Assembly (NCBI GenBank): GCA_009694195.1
Contig: SHVQ01000006.1
Coordinates: forward strand, 31,263-95,262
DNA length: 64,000 nucleotides
Reading direction: 5' to 3'
From: Rhodospirillales bacterium
GTDB lineage: Bacteria > Pseudomonadota > Alphaproteobacteria > Rhodospirillales > SHVQ01
Below, one piece after another: positions 53,491 through 62,423 of the stretch. Numbering within the stretch: position 1 is the stretch's first letter; each line of letters opens with the position of its first letter. The position numbers and the translations under genes were made by a program. The notes below the pieces were generated by a model, which worked only from the letters and a program-made list of their open reading frames with translations, was not told where the DNA came from and ran no database searches.

Positions 53491-54597
53491 ATGCGCGGTG
53501 ACGGCATGGGGGTGAGGGGGAATCCCCCAAAAGAAACCCCCTTCGCCGACGATCTGATTGTCGTCGAAGGACTGGTCAAGAAGTACGGGGCCGTCACCGC
53601 CCTTGCAGGCATCGATCTCGCGGTCAAGCAGGGCGAGTTTCTCTCGCTTCTGGGGCCGAGCGGGTGTGGAAAGACCACGCTGCTCCGGCTGATCGCAGGA
53701 TTCGTCGACCCAACGGAAGGCAATATCCGGATCGGTGGGCAGCGGATGAACGACGTCCCGCCCCACCGTCGCCCCGTCAATACGGTATTCCAGAACTATG
53801 CGCTGTTCCCCCACATGACGGTGGCGGAGAACGTGGCGTTCGGGCCTCAGCGCCGCAAGGTTCCGAAGGCCGATATCTCAGGCCAGGTGCGGGACATGCT
53901 GGCGATGGTCGGCATGGAAGGCTACGGCGCCCGCTACCCGCGTGAGCTTTCCGGCGGGCAGCAGCAGCGCGTGGCCCTCGCGCGCGCCATCATCAACAAG
54001 CCGCAAGTGCTGCTGTTGGACGAGCCGCTGGGCGCGCTCGACCTCAAGCTCCGAAAGCGCATGCAAGTGGAGCTGAAGCGCCTGCACGAGAAGCTGGGCC
54101 TGACGTTCGTCTACGTCACCCACGACCAGGAAGAAGCGCTTGTGATGTCGAACCGCATCGCCGTGATGCGCGACGGCCGCATCATGCAGCTCGGTACGGG
54201 GGAAGACATCTACCGGGCGCCGGTCTCCCGCTACGTCGCCGACTTCATCGGCGAGGCCAATCTCGTCGATTGCATCGCCGACGCGGGAGGGGCCGTCCGG
54301 CTCGGCTCGGTATCGCTGCCCTATACAGCGAGTGCTGCCGGCCCGACGACTCTGATGGTGCGGCCCGAGGACATGCGGACCGGTACGCCCCCGAACGGTG
54401 CGGACGGGATCGCCGTTCGAGCGACGGTCCGGGATAAAATCTTCGTCGGACAGAGCTGGAGGTTGTTCGTCACGCTCGAAGGCGGCCAGGAAATCGCGGT
54501 GCAACCGGGCTCGGGCGCGGAGGCCGAGCGCCTCGTCGCCGGAGAATCGATCATGGTCTGGTGGCCGCGCGATCGCGGCCGTGTGCTGACGCAATGA
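53491..54597 (+). CDS. Polyamine-type (PotA-like) ABC transporter ATPase
   Basis: 368 residues. Walker [11 protein letters not shown]-loop [12 protein letters not shown], signature LSGGQQQRV, Walker B LLLDEP, H-loop VTHDQEEA, plus a C-terminal TOBE domain (about 285-365). The first 18 codons are formed largely by a GGGGGAATCCCCC palindrome ([16 protein letters not shown]), so they look like a later insertion before the normal N-terminus; ATG 53491 or 53506 may be the start, and no strong ribosome site is seen. Confidence 0.87.
   Translation: MRGDGMGVRGNPPKETPFADDLIVVEGLVKKYGAVTALAGIDLAVKQGEFLSLLGPSGCGKTTLLRLIAGFVDPTEGNIRIGGQRMNDVPPHRRPVNTVFQNYALFPHMTVAENVAFGPQRRKVPKADISGQVRDMLAMVGMEGYGARYPRELSGGQQQRVALARAIINKPQVLLLDEPLGALDLKLRKRMQVELKRLHEKLGLTFVYVTHDQEEALVMSNRIAVMRDGRIMQLGTGEDIYRAPVSRYVADFIGEANLVDCIADAGGAVRLGSVSLPYTASAAGPTTLMVRPEDMRTGTPPNGADGIAVRATVRDKIFVGQSWRLFVTLEGGQEIAVQPGSGAEAERLVAGESIMVWWPRDRGRVLTQ
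53516..53528 (+). repeat. GGGGGAATCCCCC palindrome inside the PotA-like gene start
   Basis: A 13-base palindrome (AAT centre) followed by AAAAGAAACCCCCTT, the same layout as the first copy at 24861-24887. It encodes Gly-Asn-Pro-Pro in the N-terminus of the ATPase. Confidence 0.8.
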
Positions 54598-54625
54598 GCG
54601 CGATGCAAGCCGTTTATCGCCCGTC

Positions 54626-54720
54626 ATTTCCGCGTCCTTCGACTCGCGCGCCTCATCCTGAGGAGCAGCCACTGGCTGCGTCTCGAAGGAGAGGCGCGCG
54701 GCTCAGGATGAAGCGGAAAT
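54626..54720. repeat. REP-like nested palindrome
   Basis: About 95 bases that can fold in several ways: ATTTCCGC (54626-54633) with GCGGAAAT (54713-54720); TCCTTCGA (54635-54642) with TCGAAGGA (54683-54690); CGCGCGCCTC (54645-54654) with GAGGCGCGCG (54691-54700); CATCCTGAG (54654-54662) with CTCAGGATG (54702-54710); and GCAGCC-ACT-GGCTGC (54665-54679). I associate intergenic TCCTTCGA...CTCAGGATGAG palindromes with alphaproteobacterial REP elements (from memory). It lies in the 272-base gap between the ATPase and permease genes and could uncouple their expression. Confidence 0.75.
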
Positions 54721-54771
54721 CCAGCGACGCAACGCCCGTCGCTTGCCTCTGGACCCCCGCCCAGGGGGTAT

Positions 54772-54784
54772 GGGGGAATCCCCC
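54772..54784 (+). repeat. GGGGGAATCCCCC palindrome, intergenic copy
   Basis: The same 13-base core as at 24861, 24897 and 53516, followed by AAGAGCCCCTT, 52 bases after the REP-like element and about 85 bases before the permease ATG. All copies read in the same direction on the plus strand. Confidence 0.8.
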
Positions 54785-54869
54785 AAGAGCCCCTTGCGCG
54801 GGGGCGACGGCAGGTGGGGAATGCGTTCCCTACCTCCGCTCGGCGTAACAGGGGCGGGGCCCGGGAGCC

Positions 54870-55712
54870 ATGCGCATCGGGCGGTTCGAAGCCTTTCTCC
54901 TCCTCAGCGGTCCTGTCCTGTTCATCACGCTTTTTTTCGTGATCCCGCTGCTCGTCATGGGAGTCGCCAGCTTTCAGACGAAGGCTGGTGTTTTCACCGG
55001 CGCGCAGTACGCGAAAGTCGCATTCGACACCTACTACTGGCGCGTGCTCGGCGATACCTTCGAGATCGCGATCTGGAACATGGCAATCGTCTTCGTGCTC
55101 GGCTACGCGATTGCCTACTACCTGACGTTCTATGTGCGAAGTCGGCTCTGGCGCCGGCTGATTTACGTGATGCTTGTCACGCCCCTGTTCACCAGCAACA
55201 TCGTCCGCACCTTCGGCTGGATTGTGTTGCTCGGCCGCAAGGGCATCGTGAACGAGGGATTGCTCGCGGCCGGCATCATCAATGCACCGCTTCAGCTTAT
55301 CTTCTCCAAGGTCGGCGTCATCATCTCCCTCGCCTACATTTTGCTGCCGTTCATGGTCCTGATCGTCGGCAGCGTGCTCCAGAACATGAACCGCTCGCTG
55401 CTCGACGCGGCGCATGACCTCGGCGCCCGCCCGATCGTCGCATTCCTCAAAGTGACGTTCCCCCTCAGTCTCCCCGGCGTGATCGCGGGGTCGCTGATCG
55501 TGTTCACGCTGTCCGTCAGCGCCTATGTGACCCCGAGCATCATGAGCGGCGGCCGGCTCAACGTCATGGCCATGCTGATCTTCGATCAATACATGGTGAT
55601 CTTCGACTACAACCTTGGCGCCACGCTCGCCATCATGTTGCTGGCCATGACGCTCCTGATCATGGGCGTCTATGTCCTGGTGCTCGAGCGCCGTGCGCGG
55701 ATGACGGCTTAG
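54870..55712 (+). CDS. Polyamine-type (PotB-like) ABC transporter permease
   Basis: 280 residues, six predicted helices beginning at about 8-32 (AFLLLSGPVLFITLFFVIPLL). The EAA loop is DAAHDLGARPIVAFLKVTFPLSLPGVIAGS. PotB/PotH class, first of two different permeases that form the heterodimeric channel. It starts 272 bases after the ATPase gene, the only long gap in the operon. Confidence 0.87.
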   Translation: MRIGRFEAFLLLSGPVLFITLFFVIPLLVMGVASFQTKAGVFTGAQYAKVAFDTYYWRVLGDTFEIAIWNMAIVFVLGYAIAYYLTFYVRSRLWRRLIYVMLVTPLFTSNIVRTFGWIVLLGRKGIVNEGLLAAGIINAPLQLIFSKVGVIISLAYILLPFMVLIVGSVLQNMNRSLLDAAHDLGARPIVAFLKVTFPLSLPGVIAGSLIVFTLSVSAYVTPSIMSGGRLNVMAMLIFDQYMVIFDYNLGATLAIMLLAMTLLIMGVYVLVLERRARMTA

Positions 55713-55721
55713 GAAAGCACC

Positions 55722-56528
55722 ATGGAAGAGCGGCAGGTACGCGAGCTTGGGCGATGGGGCGTCAGGGCGCTGAGCTGGTTCGGCCTCTTCTATCTGACGG
55801 CGCCGCTGCTCGTCGTCATCGCCGTCTCGGTGACGGAGACCGCGTACCTCAAATTCCCGCCGCAAGGCTTTAGTCTTCGCTGGTATTACGATTTCCTCAA
55901 GGATCCGACCTACATCGAGGCCTTCTGGCTGAGCGCCAAGCTTGGGGCCGTGGCGACGGCTCTTTCGCTTCTTCTCGGCGTTCCGACCGCGCTCGTGATC
56001 GCCCGTAAGCGCTTTCCCGGGCGCCAGGCTCTCAGCTCCATTTTCCTCTCGCCATTAATCCTGCCGACGATCGTGATCGGCGTGGCGATACTCCAGTACG
56101 CGTCCCTGCTTGGGTTTTCCCGCACGTTCTCGGCACTCGTGGTCGGCCACGTGGTGCTGGTCGTCCCCTACGTCGTGCGGACGACGCTGGCTTCGCTTCA
56201 CGGGCTCGATAATTCCATCGAAGAGGCAGCGCAGGACTTGGGCGCGACGCCGGCGCAGACGTTCTTTCTGGTGACGCTGCCGCAGATCAAGCCGGGCGTG
56301 ATCGCGGGCGCGCTCTTTGCATTCATCAACTCGTGGATCAATGTCGAGGTGAGCATTTTCAACACCACGACTGCGAGCACGCTGCCGGTCAAGATTTTCA
56401 ACTACGTGCAGTTCAACGTGGACCCGATCCTGGCGGCGGTCTCCTCGGTAACCATCTACATCGCCATCCTGGCGGTAGTGCTTCTCGACGTCTTCATCGG
56501 CGTCGAGAAGGCGACGGCCAGCACATGA
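55722..56528 (+). CDS. Polyamine-type (PotC-like) ABC transporter permease
   Basis: 268 residues, six helices. EAA loop EAAQDLGATPAQTFFLVTLPQIKPGVIAGALFAF. PotC/PotI class partner of the preceding permease, 9 bases downstream of it. Its TGA overlaps the ATG of the GntR regulator, tying regulator and transporter together. Confidence 0.88.
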   Translation: MEERQVRELGRWGVRALSWFGLFYLTAPLLVVIAVSVTETAYLKFPPQGFSLRWYYDFLKDPTYIEAFWLSAKLGAVATALSLLLGVPTALVIARKRFPGRQALSSIFLSPLILPTIVIGVAILQYASLLGFSRTFSALVVGHVVLVVPYVVRTTLASLHGLDNSIEEAAQDLGATPAQTFFLVTLPQIKPGVIAGALFAFINSWINVEVSIFNTTTASTLPVKIFNYVQFNVDPILAAVSSVTIYIAILAVVLLDVFIGVEKATAST

Positions 56529-57232
56529 GAAAAGTTGCCCGCACCCAGCGGAGCCCGGCAAGCGGCAGCGAGAGGCCGCGGCTCGAGCCGCTCGGCAATG
56601 TCGCCTACAAGCAAATCCGCGAGGCGATCCGCACGGGCGCTTACAAGCCGGGGCAGCGCGTCCGCGAAGCCCACTTCGCCGAATGGCTGCGGATGAGCCG
56701 GACGCCCGTGCGCGAGGCCCTGCGCCGGATCGAATCGGAAGGGCTGATTGCCCACGAGGCGCGCCGGGGGCTCGTCATCGCGAAGCTCGATCCTCAGATG
56801 ATCATGGAGCTTTACGCGCTCCGGGAAGCGCTCGAAGGCACGGCAGCGCGCTTGGCCGCCCGTCAAGCGTCCGACACCGAAATCAACATGCTCGAGCAGA
56901 TGATTCGTGACGAAACGGAGATGAGCGACGATCCGGGCCGTCTCCGCGACCACAACCGCCTCTTCCACGAGGCTCTCTTCCGGAGCGCCCACAACCGGTT
57001 CTTGCTTCGCGCCATCGGAACCGTGCGCGACTCCGTCATGCTGCTCAATCAGACGACGTTCTCGGTTCCCGGCCGGCCTCATTCGGCCGTCAAGGAACAC
57101 AGCGCTATTGTGGACGCGATCCAGCAGCGGGACGCCGATCGGGCCGAGACCGCCGCGCGCGAGCACATCCGAATAACCTTGCGTTACCGGCTGAAGATGC
57201 TGGCGGAGCAGGTCGAAGAGGTCCCGGCCTGA
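56525..57232 (+). CDS. GntR-family regulator, FCD (FadR) subgroup
   Basis: 235 residues. N-terminal winged helix (about 25-90) with the recognition segment RMSRTPVREALRRIESEGLI, then an all-helical FCD domain: ELYALREALEGTAARLAA, DHNRLFHEALFRSAHN, KEHSAIVDAI and AAREHIRITL, whose Asp/His residues usually bind a metal and a carboxylate effector. It starts inside the permease stop and ends directly at the oxidase ATG. Likely controls this transport/oxidation operon; the palindrome at 52298-52315 is a candidate site. Confidence 0.87.
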   Translation: MRKVARTQRSPASGSERPRLEPLGNVAYKQIREAIRTGAYKPGQRVREAHFAEWLRMSRTPVREALRRIESEGLIAHEARRGLVIAKLDPQMIMELYALREALEGTAARLAARQASDTEINMLEQMIRDETEMSDDPGRLRDHNRLFHEALFRSAHNRFLLRAIGTVRDSVMLLNQTTFSVPGRPHSAVKEHSAIVDAIQQRDADRAETAAREHIRITLRYRLKMLAEQVEEVPA

Positions 57233-58564
57233 ATGTACTGCCCGCTTCAAGACCCAAGCCCGTTGCCAGGTGTCATGGCCGAGAGGGCGCCGCCTCCATT
57301 GAAGGCCGCATTCCTCGAAGACGATGTTGCGACCGACGTGGCCATCGTCGGGGGCGGGTTCACGGGCCTCTCGACGGCACTGCGCCTCGCCGAGCGCGGG
57401 GCGCGGGCTGTCGTTCTTGAAAGCCGGGAAGTGGGGATGGGCGGCTCGGGCCGAGCTTACGGGCAGATCGTCCCATACGCCAAGCATGATCACAATCACA
57501 TCATCCATCACTACGGCTCCGAAAGCGGCCAGCGCATCGTCGACGCAGTGGCCGGGGGGCCGGACTACGTGTTTTCCCTCGTCCAACGGCTGGGCATCTC
57601 CTGCGATGCGACACAAAACGGATTGATTTTCGCTGCCCATTGCCGCTCGGGGGCGGCTGGGCTCGAGGGGCGCGCGCGTTATTGGCAGTCGAAGGGCGCG
57701 CCCGTGGAGCTCCTCGACGAGGCCGCGACGGAGCGCCTCGTCGGCAGCCGCTATTATCCATTCTCGATTCTCGACCGGCGCGGCGGCACGCTCAATCCCT
57801 TGGCCTTCGTTCGCGGGCTCGCGGCCGCGGTCCAGCGCGCAGGCGTGCCGATCCACGAGCGCACGCACGTGACGGGCATCCAGCGGACGGAAGCGCACTG
57901 GCGGCTCCGCACGGCCAAGGGAACCGTGACGGCCAAATCGGTGCTGATCGCGACCGGCGCCTATTCGGACGCCCTTCACCCGGCCCTGCAACGCTCGATC
58001 ATTCCGATGCGGGCGCACCAACTCATCAGCCCGCCGCTCTCCGACAACGTGCGCCGAACGGTCCTTCCGGGCGGGCATTCTTTGACCGACACGCGACGCC
58101 TGTTCTCGGGCGTGCGGGTGCTGCCGGACGGCCGCTTCCATCTCAGCGCCGACGGCCCCGCCTTCGCTCCCAACGGCGAGAGTTTTCATAAGAAGGGCTA
58201 TCGCAGGGTCCATCAGCTGTTCCCGCAGATCGAGGAGTTCGCGTGGGAGTCCGGTTGGACCGGCTGGGTCGACATGGCGACCGACGCGTACCCGCACGTC
58301 CACGAGCTGGCGCCCGGACTTTGGTCGATCATCGGTCTCAGCGGCCGCGGCATCGTCTTCGCGACGTTGCTCGGCCGCGAGATGGCGGAGCGGTTCACGG
58401 AAAATCGCAACTACCAGCCGTTCATGCCGGTGACGCCGGTGCCGCACGTGCGCATACGGCCCTTTGCGGCGCCGCTGGTCAGCGCCCTGATGACTCTCTA
58501 CCGGGCGATCGACCGGATCGAGCTCGCGACTTACGTTCGTCCTGGCCGATCAACAGCCGCATAG
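57233..58564 (+). CDS. FAD-dependent amine/amino-acid oxidoreductase (PuuB/DAO-like)
   Basis: 443 residues, starting immediately after the regulator stop. N-terminal FAD Rossmann loop GGGFTG (about 41-46) in DVAIVGGGFTGLSTALRLAE, GMGGSGRAYGQIVPY, a substrate domain, and C-terminal GLSGRGIVFATLLGREMAE that closes the FAD site. It resembles gamma-glutamylputrescine oxidase and other DAO-family enzymes that oxidise C-N bonds. Beside a polyamine-type importer, oxidation of the imported amine or amino acid to an imine is the likely role. Confidence 0.82.
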   Translation: MYCPLQDPSPLPGVMAERAPPPLKAAFLEDDVATDVAIVGGGFTGLSTALRLAERGARAVVLESREVGMGGSGRAYGQIVPYAKHDHNHIIHHYGSESGQRIVDAVAGGPDYVFSLVQRLGISCDATQNGLIFAAHCRSGAAGLEGRARYWQSKGAPVELLDEAATERLVGSRYYPFSILDRRGGTLNPLAFVRGLAAAVQRAGVPIHERTHVTGIQRTEAHWRLRTAKGTVTAKSVLIATGAYSDALHPALQRSIIPMRAHQLISPPLSDNVRRTVLPGGHSLTDTRRLFSGVRVLPDGRFHLSADGPAFAPNGESFHKKGYRRVHQLFPQIEEFAWESGWTGWVDMATDAYPHVHELAPGLWSIIGLSGRGIVFATLLGREMAERFTENRNYQPFMPVTPVPHVRIRPFAAPLVSALMTLYRAIDRIELATYVRPGRSTAA

Positions 58565-58568
58565 TCCG

Positions 58569-59354
58569 ATGCAGCTTCCGATCTATCAGATCACCGCGTT
58601 CGCCGACGGTCCGTATACCGGGAACCCGGCCGCGATCGTGCTCGTCGACGATTGGCTTCCCGACGCGACCATGCAGACGGTCGCGCGGGAGAACAACCAG
58701 ACGACGACGGCGTTCCTCCGGCGAACAGGCGACGCGTTCGGCCTCCGCTGGTTCACGCCGACGGTCGAGGAGGAGATTTGCGGCCACGCGACGTTGGCGA
58801 CTGCCCATCTCGTGTTCGAAACGCTCGCACCGGCGTCTCGCCGCGTGACATTCGACACGCGGTCGGGACCGCTCACGGTCGAGCGCCTTGCCGACGGCCG
58901 CCTCGAAATCGATTTTCCGGCGAAGCCGCCCAGTCCCGTGACGCCGCACCCCGACCTACTGCCGGCACTCAGCCACCAGCCTCGCGAGGTCCTGGCGGCG
59001 CGCGACTATCTTTTGGTGTACGACCGCGCGGCCGAAGTGCGCGCGCTGCGCCCGGATATCGCTCGCCTCCGGAAGATCGACCGCCCGGCCGTGATCGCGA
59101 CTGCGCCCGGCGACGGCGGTTTCGATTGCGTCTCCCGCTTCTTCGCCCCTGGCCACGGCATCGACGAGGATCCGGCCACAGGCGCCGCGCACGCCTGCCT
59201 CGTCCCCTACTGGGCGAAGCGGCTCGGCAAGGACACCATCCGTGCCCACCAGGCGTCCCAGCGGGGCGGCTATTTCGAATGCACCATGCGCGGCGCCCGC
59301 ATCGCGTTCGTCGGCCGCTGTCATTCCTACATGCAGGGCACGATCCAAGTCTGA
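58569..59354 (+). CDS. PhzF-family protein with altered catalytic position
   Basis: 261 residues of the PhzF/diaminopimelate-epimerase fold in two halves: QITAFADGPYTGNPAAIV, FTPTVEEEICGHATLATAH and late FAPGHGIDEDPATGAAHACL. PhzF isomerases use a Glu in a motif like NLSETAF; here the same place reads NNQTTTAF (42-49), so T46 replaces the Glu. Many non-phenazine PhzF homologues are of unknown function. Position between an amine oxidase and an imine reductase suggests a proline-like or cyclic-imine substrate, but this is speculative. Confidence 0.78.
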   Translation: MQLPIYQITAFADGPYTGNPAAIVLVDDWLPDATMQTVARENNQTTTAFLRRTGDAFGLRWFTPTVEEEICGHATLATAHLVFETLAPASRRVTFDTRSGPLTVERLADGRLEIDFPAKPPSPVTPHPDLLPALSHQPREVLAARDYLLVYDRAAEVRALRPDIARLRKIDRPAVIATAPGDGGFDCVSRFFAPGHGIDEDPATGAAHACLVPYWAKRLGKDTIRAHQASQRGGYFECTMRGARIAFVGRCHSYMQGTIQV

Positions 59355-59387
59355 CGCCCGCGATTTCTTGGTCGCCGCGAGGTCCGA

Positions 59388-60401
59388 ATGAGCGTTGTTA
59401 TCGGGGTCGACGAGCTCCACCGCCTCGTGCAGACCGCCCTCGCGAACAACGGCTACTCATTGGAGCACGCGAATGCCCTCGCCGAGGTCATCGTCGGCTC
59501 CGAGCGCGACGGTGCCGTGAGCCACGGGCTGCACCGATTGGATCAGTGCATCTCGGACGTCGCCTGCGGGTGGGTGGACGGGAAGGCTGTGCCGGTCGTC
59601 CAAGATGTCGCGAGCGGCGTCGTGGCCGTCGACGCCCGCAACGGATATTGCCAGCTTGCCTTCAAGCGCGCGTGCGATCTTTTCGTGGGCAAGGTGCTGC
59701 GCCACGGCACCGCGACCCTCGCGATCCGGAACTCCCACCACCTGGCACCGCTCTGGCCGGAGGTCGAAGATCTGGCGGAGCGCGGCTTGATCGCGCTTTC
59801 GTTCCGCAGCGGGCGGAGGACTGTCCTTCCGTGGGACGGCCGCCAAGCCATGTTCGGTACGAACCCCATGGCCTTCGCTTGTCCCCGCGAGGGCGCGCCG
59901 CCCCTGGTCTGGGATCTTGCATCGAGCTTCATGGCGCGGGGCGACATCCAGATCGCGGCGCAGCGGGGCGAACCCGTTCCGGCCGGCGCCGGAATCGACG
60001 GGGAAGGGCGGCCGACCACCGATCCCAATGCGATCCTGAAAGGCGGCGCCCAGCTCCCGTTCGGGGGCTACAAGGGCTCGCTGATTTCCTTCATGGTCGA
60101 GGTGCTCGCGGCGGCGGCCACCGGGAGTCTCCTTGCCGTCGAGGATCGCTCGACGGAAGTGAAGGGGGCGCAATCGGCGAACGGCGGCTCGCTGATCCTT
60201 GGCATAAACCCGGCCCTCACGGCAGGCGACGGCTTCGCGGCGCGCATCGCTCTTTTGGTCAAGGAGCTGGACGGAAACGGCGCGGCGCGCGTTCCCGGCG
60301 AGCGCCGTCACGCCCGGCGCCGGGCCGCAGTGGCTGAGGGCGTTCGCGTCGATGAAGCCGCCCTGGAGCGATTGCGGGCGTGGGCTGGAAGCGCTCGATG
60401 A
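59388..60401 (+). CDS. Ldh-2 family oxidoreductase, DpkA-like imine reductase
   Basis: 337 residues of the malate/L-lactate dehydrogenase type 2 fold, NAD(P)H-dependent. Catalytic SHG (S45-H46-G47 in AVSHGLHR), NSHHLAPLWPEVE (115-127) and GTNPMAFACPR (158-168). The NSHHxxxLWPEVE segment is what I recall from DpkA, the delta1-piperideine-2-carboxylate/delta1-pyrroline-2-carboxylate reductase, rather than from malate dehydrogenases. It would reduce a cyclic imine made by the upstream FAD oxidase. ATGA overlap with the next gene. Confidence 0.78.
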   Translation: MSVVIGVDELHRLVQTALANNGYSLEHANALAEVIVGSERDGAVSHGLHRLDQCISDVACGWVDGKAVPVVQDVASGVVAVDARNGYCQLAFKRACDLFVGKVLRHGTATLAIRNSHHLAPLWPEVEDLAERGLIALSFRSGRRTVLPWDGRQAMFGTNPMAFACPREGAPPLVWDLASSFMARGDIQIAAQRGEPVPAGAGIDGEGRPTTDPNAILKGGAQLPFGGYKGSLISFMVEVLAAAATGSLLAVEDRSTEVKGAQSANGGSLILGINPALTAGDGFAARIALLVKELDGNGAARVPGERRHARRRAAVAEGVRVDEAALERLRAWAGSAR

Positions 60402-61564
60402 AAATCGCGCGCGTGCATCTCACCCTCGTGCGCGTTCCGCTGAAGCTCGTCTTCGTGAGTTCGCCCGGCATTCGTCGGGACTACCTGAAGACCGTGGTGC
60501 GCCTCGTCGCCGAAAACGGCATCGTCGGTATCGGCGAGACCGACGGGAGCCCGCTCGTCTTTGCCGAGACTTCCGCCTTCGCTCGGCGCCTGCTGGGCTG
60601 CGAGCTCTCGGATGGCCCTGCTGTTCGCCGGGCCCTTCGACTCGACGAGCGTGGGCCGCACCGGAAGCAGCATGAATGGAAGGCGGCCGGCGGCCTCGAA
60701 ATGGCGTGGTGGGACGCCGCCGCCAAGGATCAACGGAAGCCGCTCCACGAGATGTTGGGGGAGAAGCGACGCGATCTGATTCCCATGGTCGCCGAGCTTT
60801 CCGCAGTCCCCCTCGAAGCGGACGCCCCGGTTGCGGAGATCGAAGCCATATTCGACGACGTGAAGAACGTGAATCGCGTCGTGTCACATGTTCAGAATGT
60901 GATTCAATCCTCCGGCTATCGCTGGGCGAAGCTGAAAAGCGTCGGCGGCCGGGCCGAATGGGACGTCCGCGTCATGTCGGCGCTTCGCGAGGCGATGGGT
61001 CGCGACTTTCCGCTCCGGATCGATCCGAACGGCGCCTATGACGTGGAAACGGCCATTCAGTTGGGCAAGCGCCTGCTTCCGCTCGGCCTGCAGTGGCTCG
61101 AGGACCCGGCCGCCGGGCTCGAGGGGTTGCGCCAAGTCCGCGAAGCGGTGAAGACGCCGGTCGCCACGAACATGTACGTCATTCAGTTCCACCACCTGGA
61201 GCCGGCAAAGCGCATGGGGGCCGTCGATATTGTCGGGGTCGACTTCTTCAATTGGGGCGGGATCGCCAACGCGCGCGAGCTGGTCGAGCGTTGCCGGGCT
61301 CTCGGATTCAGGATCTTTTGGCACTGCTCTTTCGATCTCGGGATCACCACCGCGGCGACGCTTCATCTCGCGGCGACGTGTCCGGAAGCCGACCTGGGCG
61401 TCGATACGTGCCTCGCGCAACAGGAGCAGGACATCATCGCAGGCACGAAGTTCCGGGTGGAGGGCGGCATGCTCGCGGTGCCGGAGGGCCACGGCCTTGG
61501 CGTCTCCCTGGACGAAGACGCTGTTTCGCGATTCACGGTCGATGCGTTTGAGGCACGGCTGTGA
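60398..61564 (+). CDS. Enolase-superfamily dehydratase, glucarate dehydratase-like
   Basis: 388 residues from ATG 60398, overlapping the previous stop. N-terminal capping domain, then the barrel with the KxK motif (K178, K180), metal ligands D209 (RIDPNGAYD), E235 (LEDP) and N258 (ATNM), and catalytic H309 (FWHCSFDLG). The DPNGA-EDP-ATNM spacing is that of the glucarate dehydratase subgroup. The next gene resembles uronate dehydrogenase, which produces glucarate/galactarate lactone, so a hexarate pathway is plausible. Related acid-sugar substrates cannot be excluded. Confidence 0.8.
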   Translation: MKIARVHLTLVRVPLKLVFVSSPGIRRDYLKTVVRLVAENGIVGIGETDGSPLVFAETSAFARRLLGCELSDGPAVRRALRLDERGPHRKQHEWKAAGGLEMAWWDAAAKDQRKPLHEMLGEKRRDLIPMVAELSAVPLEADAPVAEIEAIFDDVKNVNRVVSHVQNVIQSSGYRWAKLKSVGGRAEWDVRVMSALREAMGRDFPLRIDPNGAYDVETAIQLGKRLLPLGLQWLEDPAAGLEGLRQVREAVKTPVATNMYVIQFHHLEPAKRMGAVDIVGVDFFNWGGIANARELVERCRALGFRIFWHCSFDLGITTAATLHLAATCPEADLGVDTCLAQQEQDIIAGTKFRVEGGMLAVPEGHGLGVSLDEDAVSRFTVDAFEARL

Positions 61565-61601
61565 CGGTCGTTTGTTGTCCACCTCAGTATGGGATGAAAT
61601 C

Positions 61602-62411
61602 ATGAAGCGCATTTTGATCACGGGAGCGGCGGGGCGTATCGGGACGGTGCTCAGGTCGGGACTTCGCGGCCATTATCCGAACCTCCGGCTGACGGACATG
61701 AAGGAGCTCGGCAAGCCCGAGGCCAACGAGGAAATCGTAAAGGCCGACCTTTCCAACCTGGCCGAGGTGGAGCCCATGATGGAGGGCGTCGACGGCGTCG
61801 TCCACCTTGCGGCCCGCGTCTCCCAGGAAGGGTGGGACGAGATGCTGCCCCACAGCTTCGTCTCCACCTACAACGTGTTCGAAGCGGCGCGCCGGAAGGG
61901 CGTCACGCGCGTGGTCTTCGCAAGCTCCATCCATGCGCACGGGTACTACCGCCGGACGCAGATGGTCGGTGCGGACTTGCCGCCGAGGCCCGACAGCTTC
62001 TACGGCGTCTCCAAGGTCTTCGGCGAGGCCGTGGGCAGGATGTACGCTGACAAGTACGGCCTGCAGGTCGTCTGCCTTCGGATCGCATCCTTCCTCGAGA
62101 TGCCGACGACGCCGCGCCAGATGGGCACGTGGCTCAGCCACCGCGACGCGGTCAAGCTCGCCCGCGCCGCGCTCGACGCGCCGGATGTCCATTTCGAGAT
62201 TCTGTATGGAACTTCGCGGAATTCCCGGAAGCCGTACTACGATCCCAACCGGGTGCGGCTCGGCTACCACCCGGAAGACAATTCGGAGGACTACGCCGAG
62301 GAAATTCTGAAGAAGCACAATCCCATGGACGAGCCGGAGCTTGAGCGCCTTTTCCACGGCGCCCATTTTTGCCCGACGGGATTCACGGGCGACGTCAAGA
62401 AGATCGTCTGA
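61602..62411 (+). CDS. NAD-dependent epimerase/dehydratase-fold protein, uronate dehydrogenase-like
   Basis: 269 residues from ATG 61602. Rossmann loop GAAGRIG (8-14), active-site S109 (FASSIHAHGYY), Y134 and K138 (YGVSKVFGE). The FASSxHxxGYY and YGVSKxFGExxxRMYxDKYG segments and the final GYHPEDNSEDYAEEI resemble Agrobacterium-type uronate dehydrogenase (Udh), which oxidises glucuronate or galacturonate to the aldarolactone. It follows the glucarate dehydratase-like gene by 37 bases and ends 12 bases before a convergent oxidase gene. Confidence 0.78.
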   Translation: MKRILITGAAGRIGTVLRSGLRGHYPNLRLTDMKELGKPEANEEIVKADLSNLAEVEPMMEGVDGVVHLAARVSQEGWDEMLPHSFVSTYNVFEAARRKGVTRVVFASSIHAHGYYRRTQMVGADLPPRPDSFYGVSKVFGEAVGRMYADKYGLQVVCLRIASFLEMPTTPRQMGTWLSHRDAVKLARAALDAPDVHFEILYGTSRNSRKPYYDPNRVRLGYHPEDNSEDYAEEILKKHNPMDEPELERLFHGAHFCPTGFTGDVKKIV

Positions 62412-62423
62412 AGGCCCGCGGGA

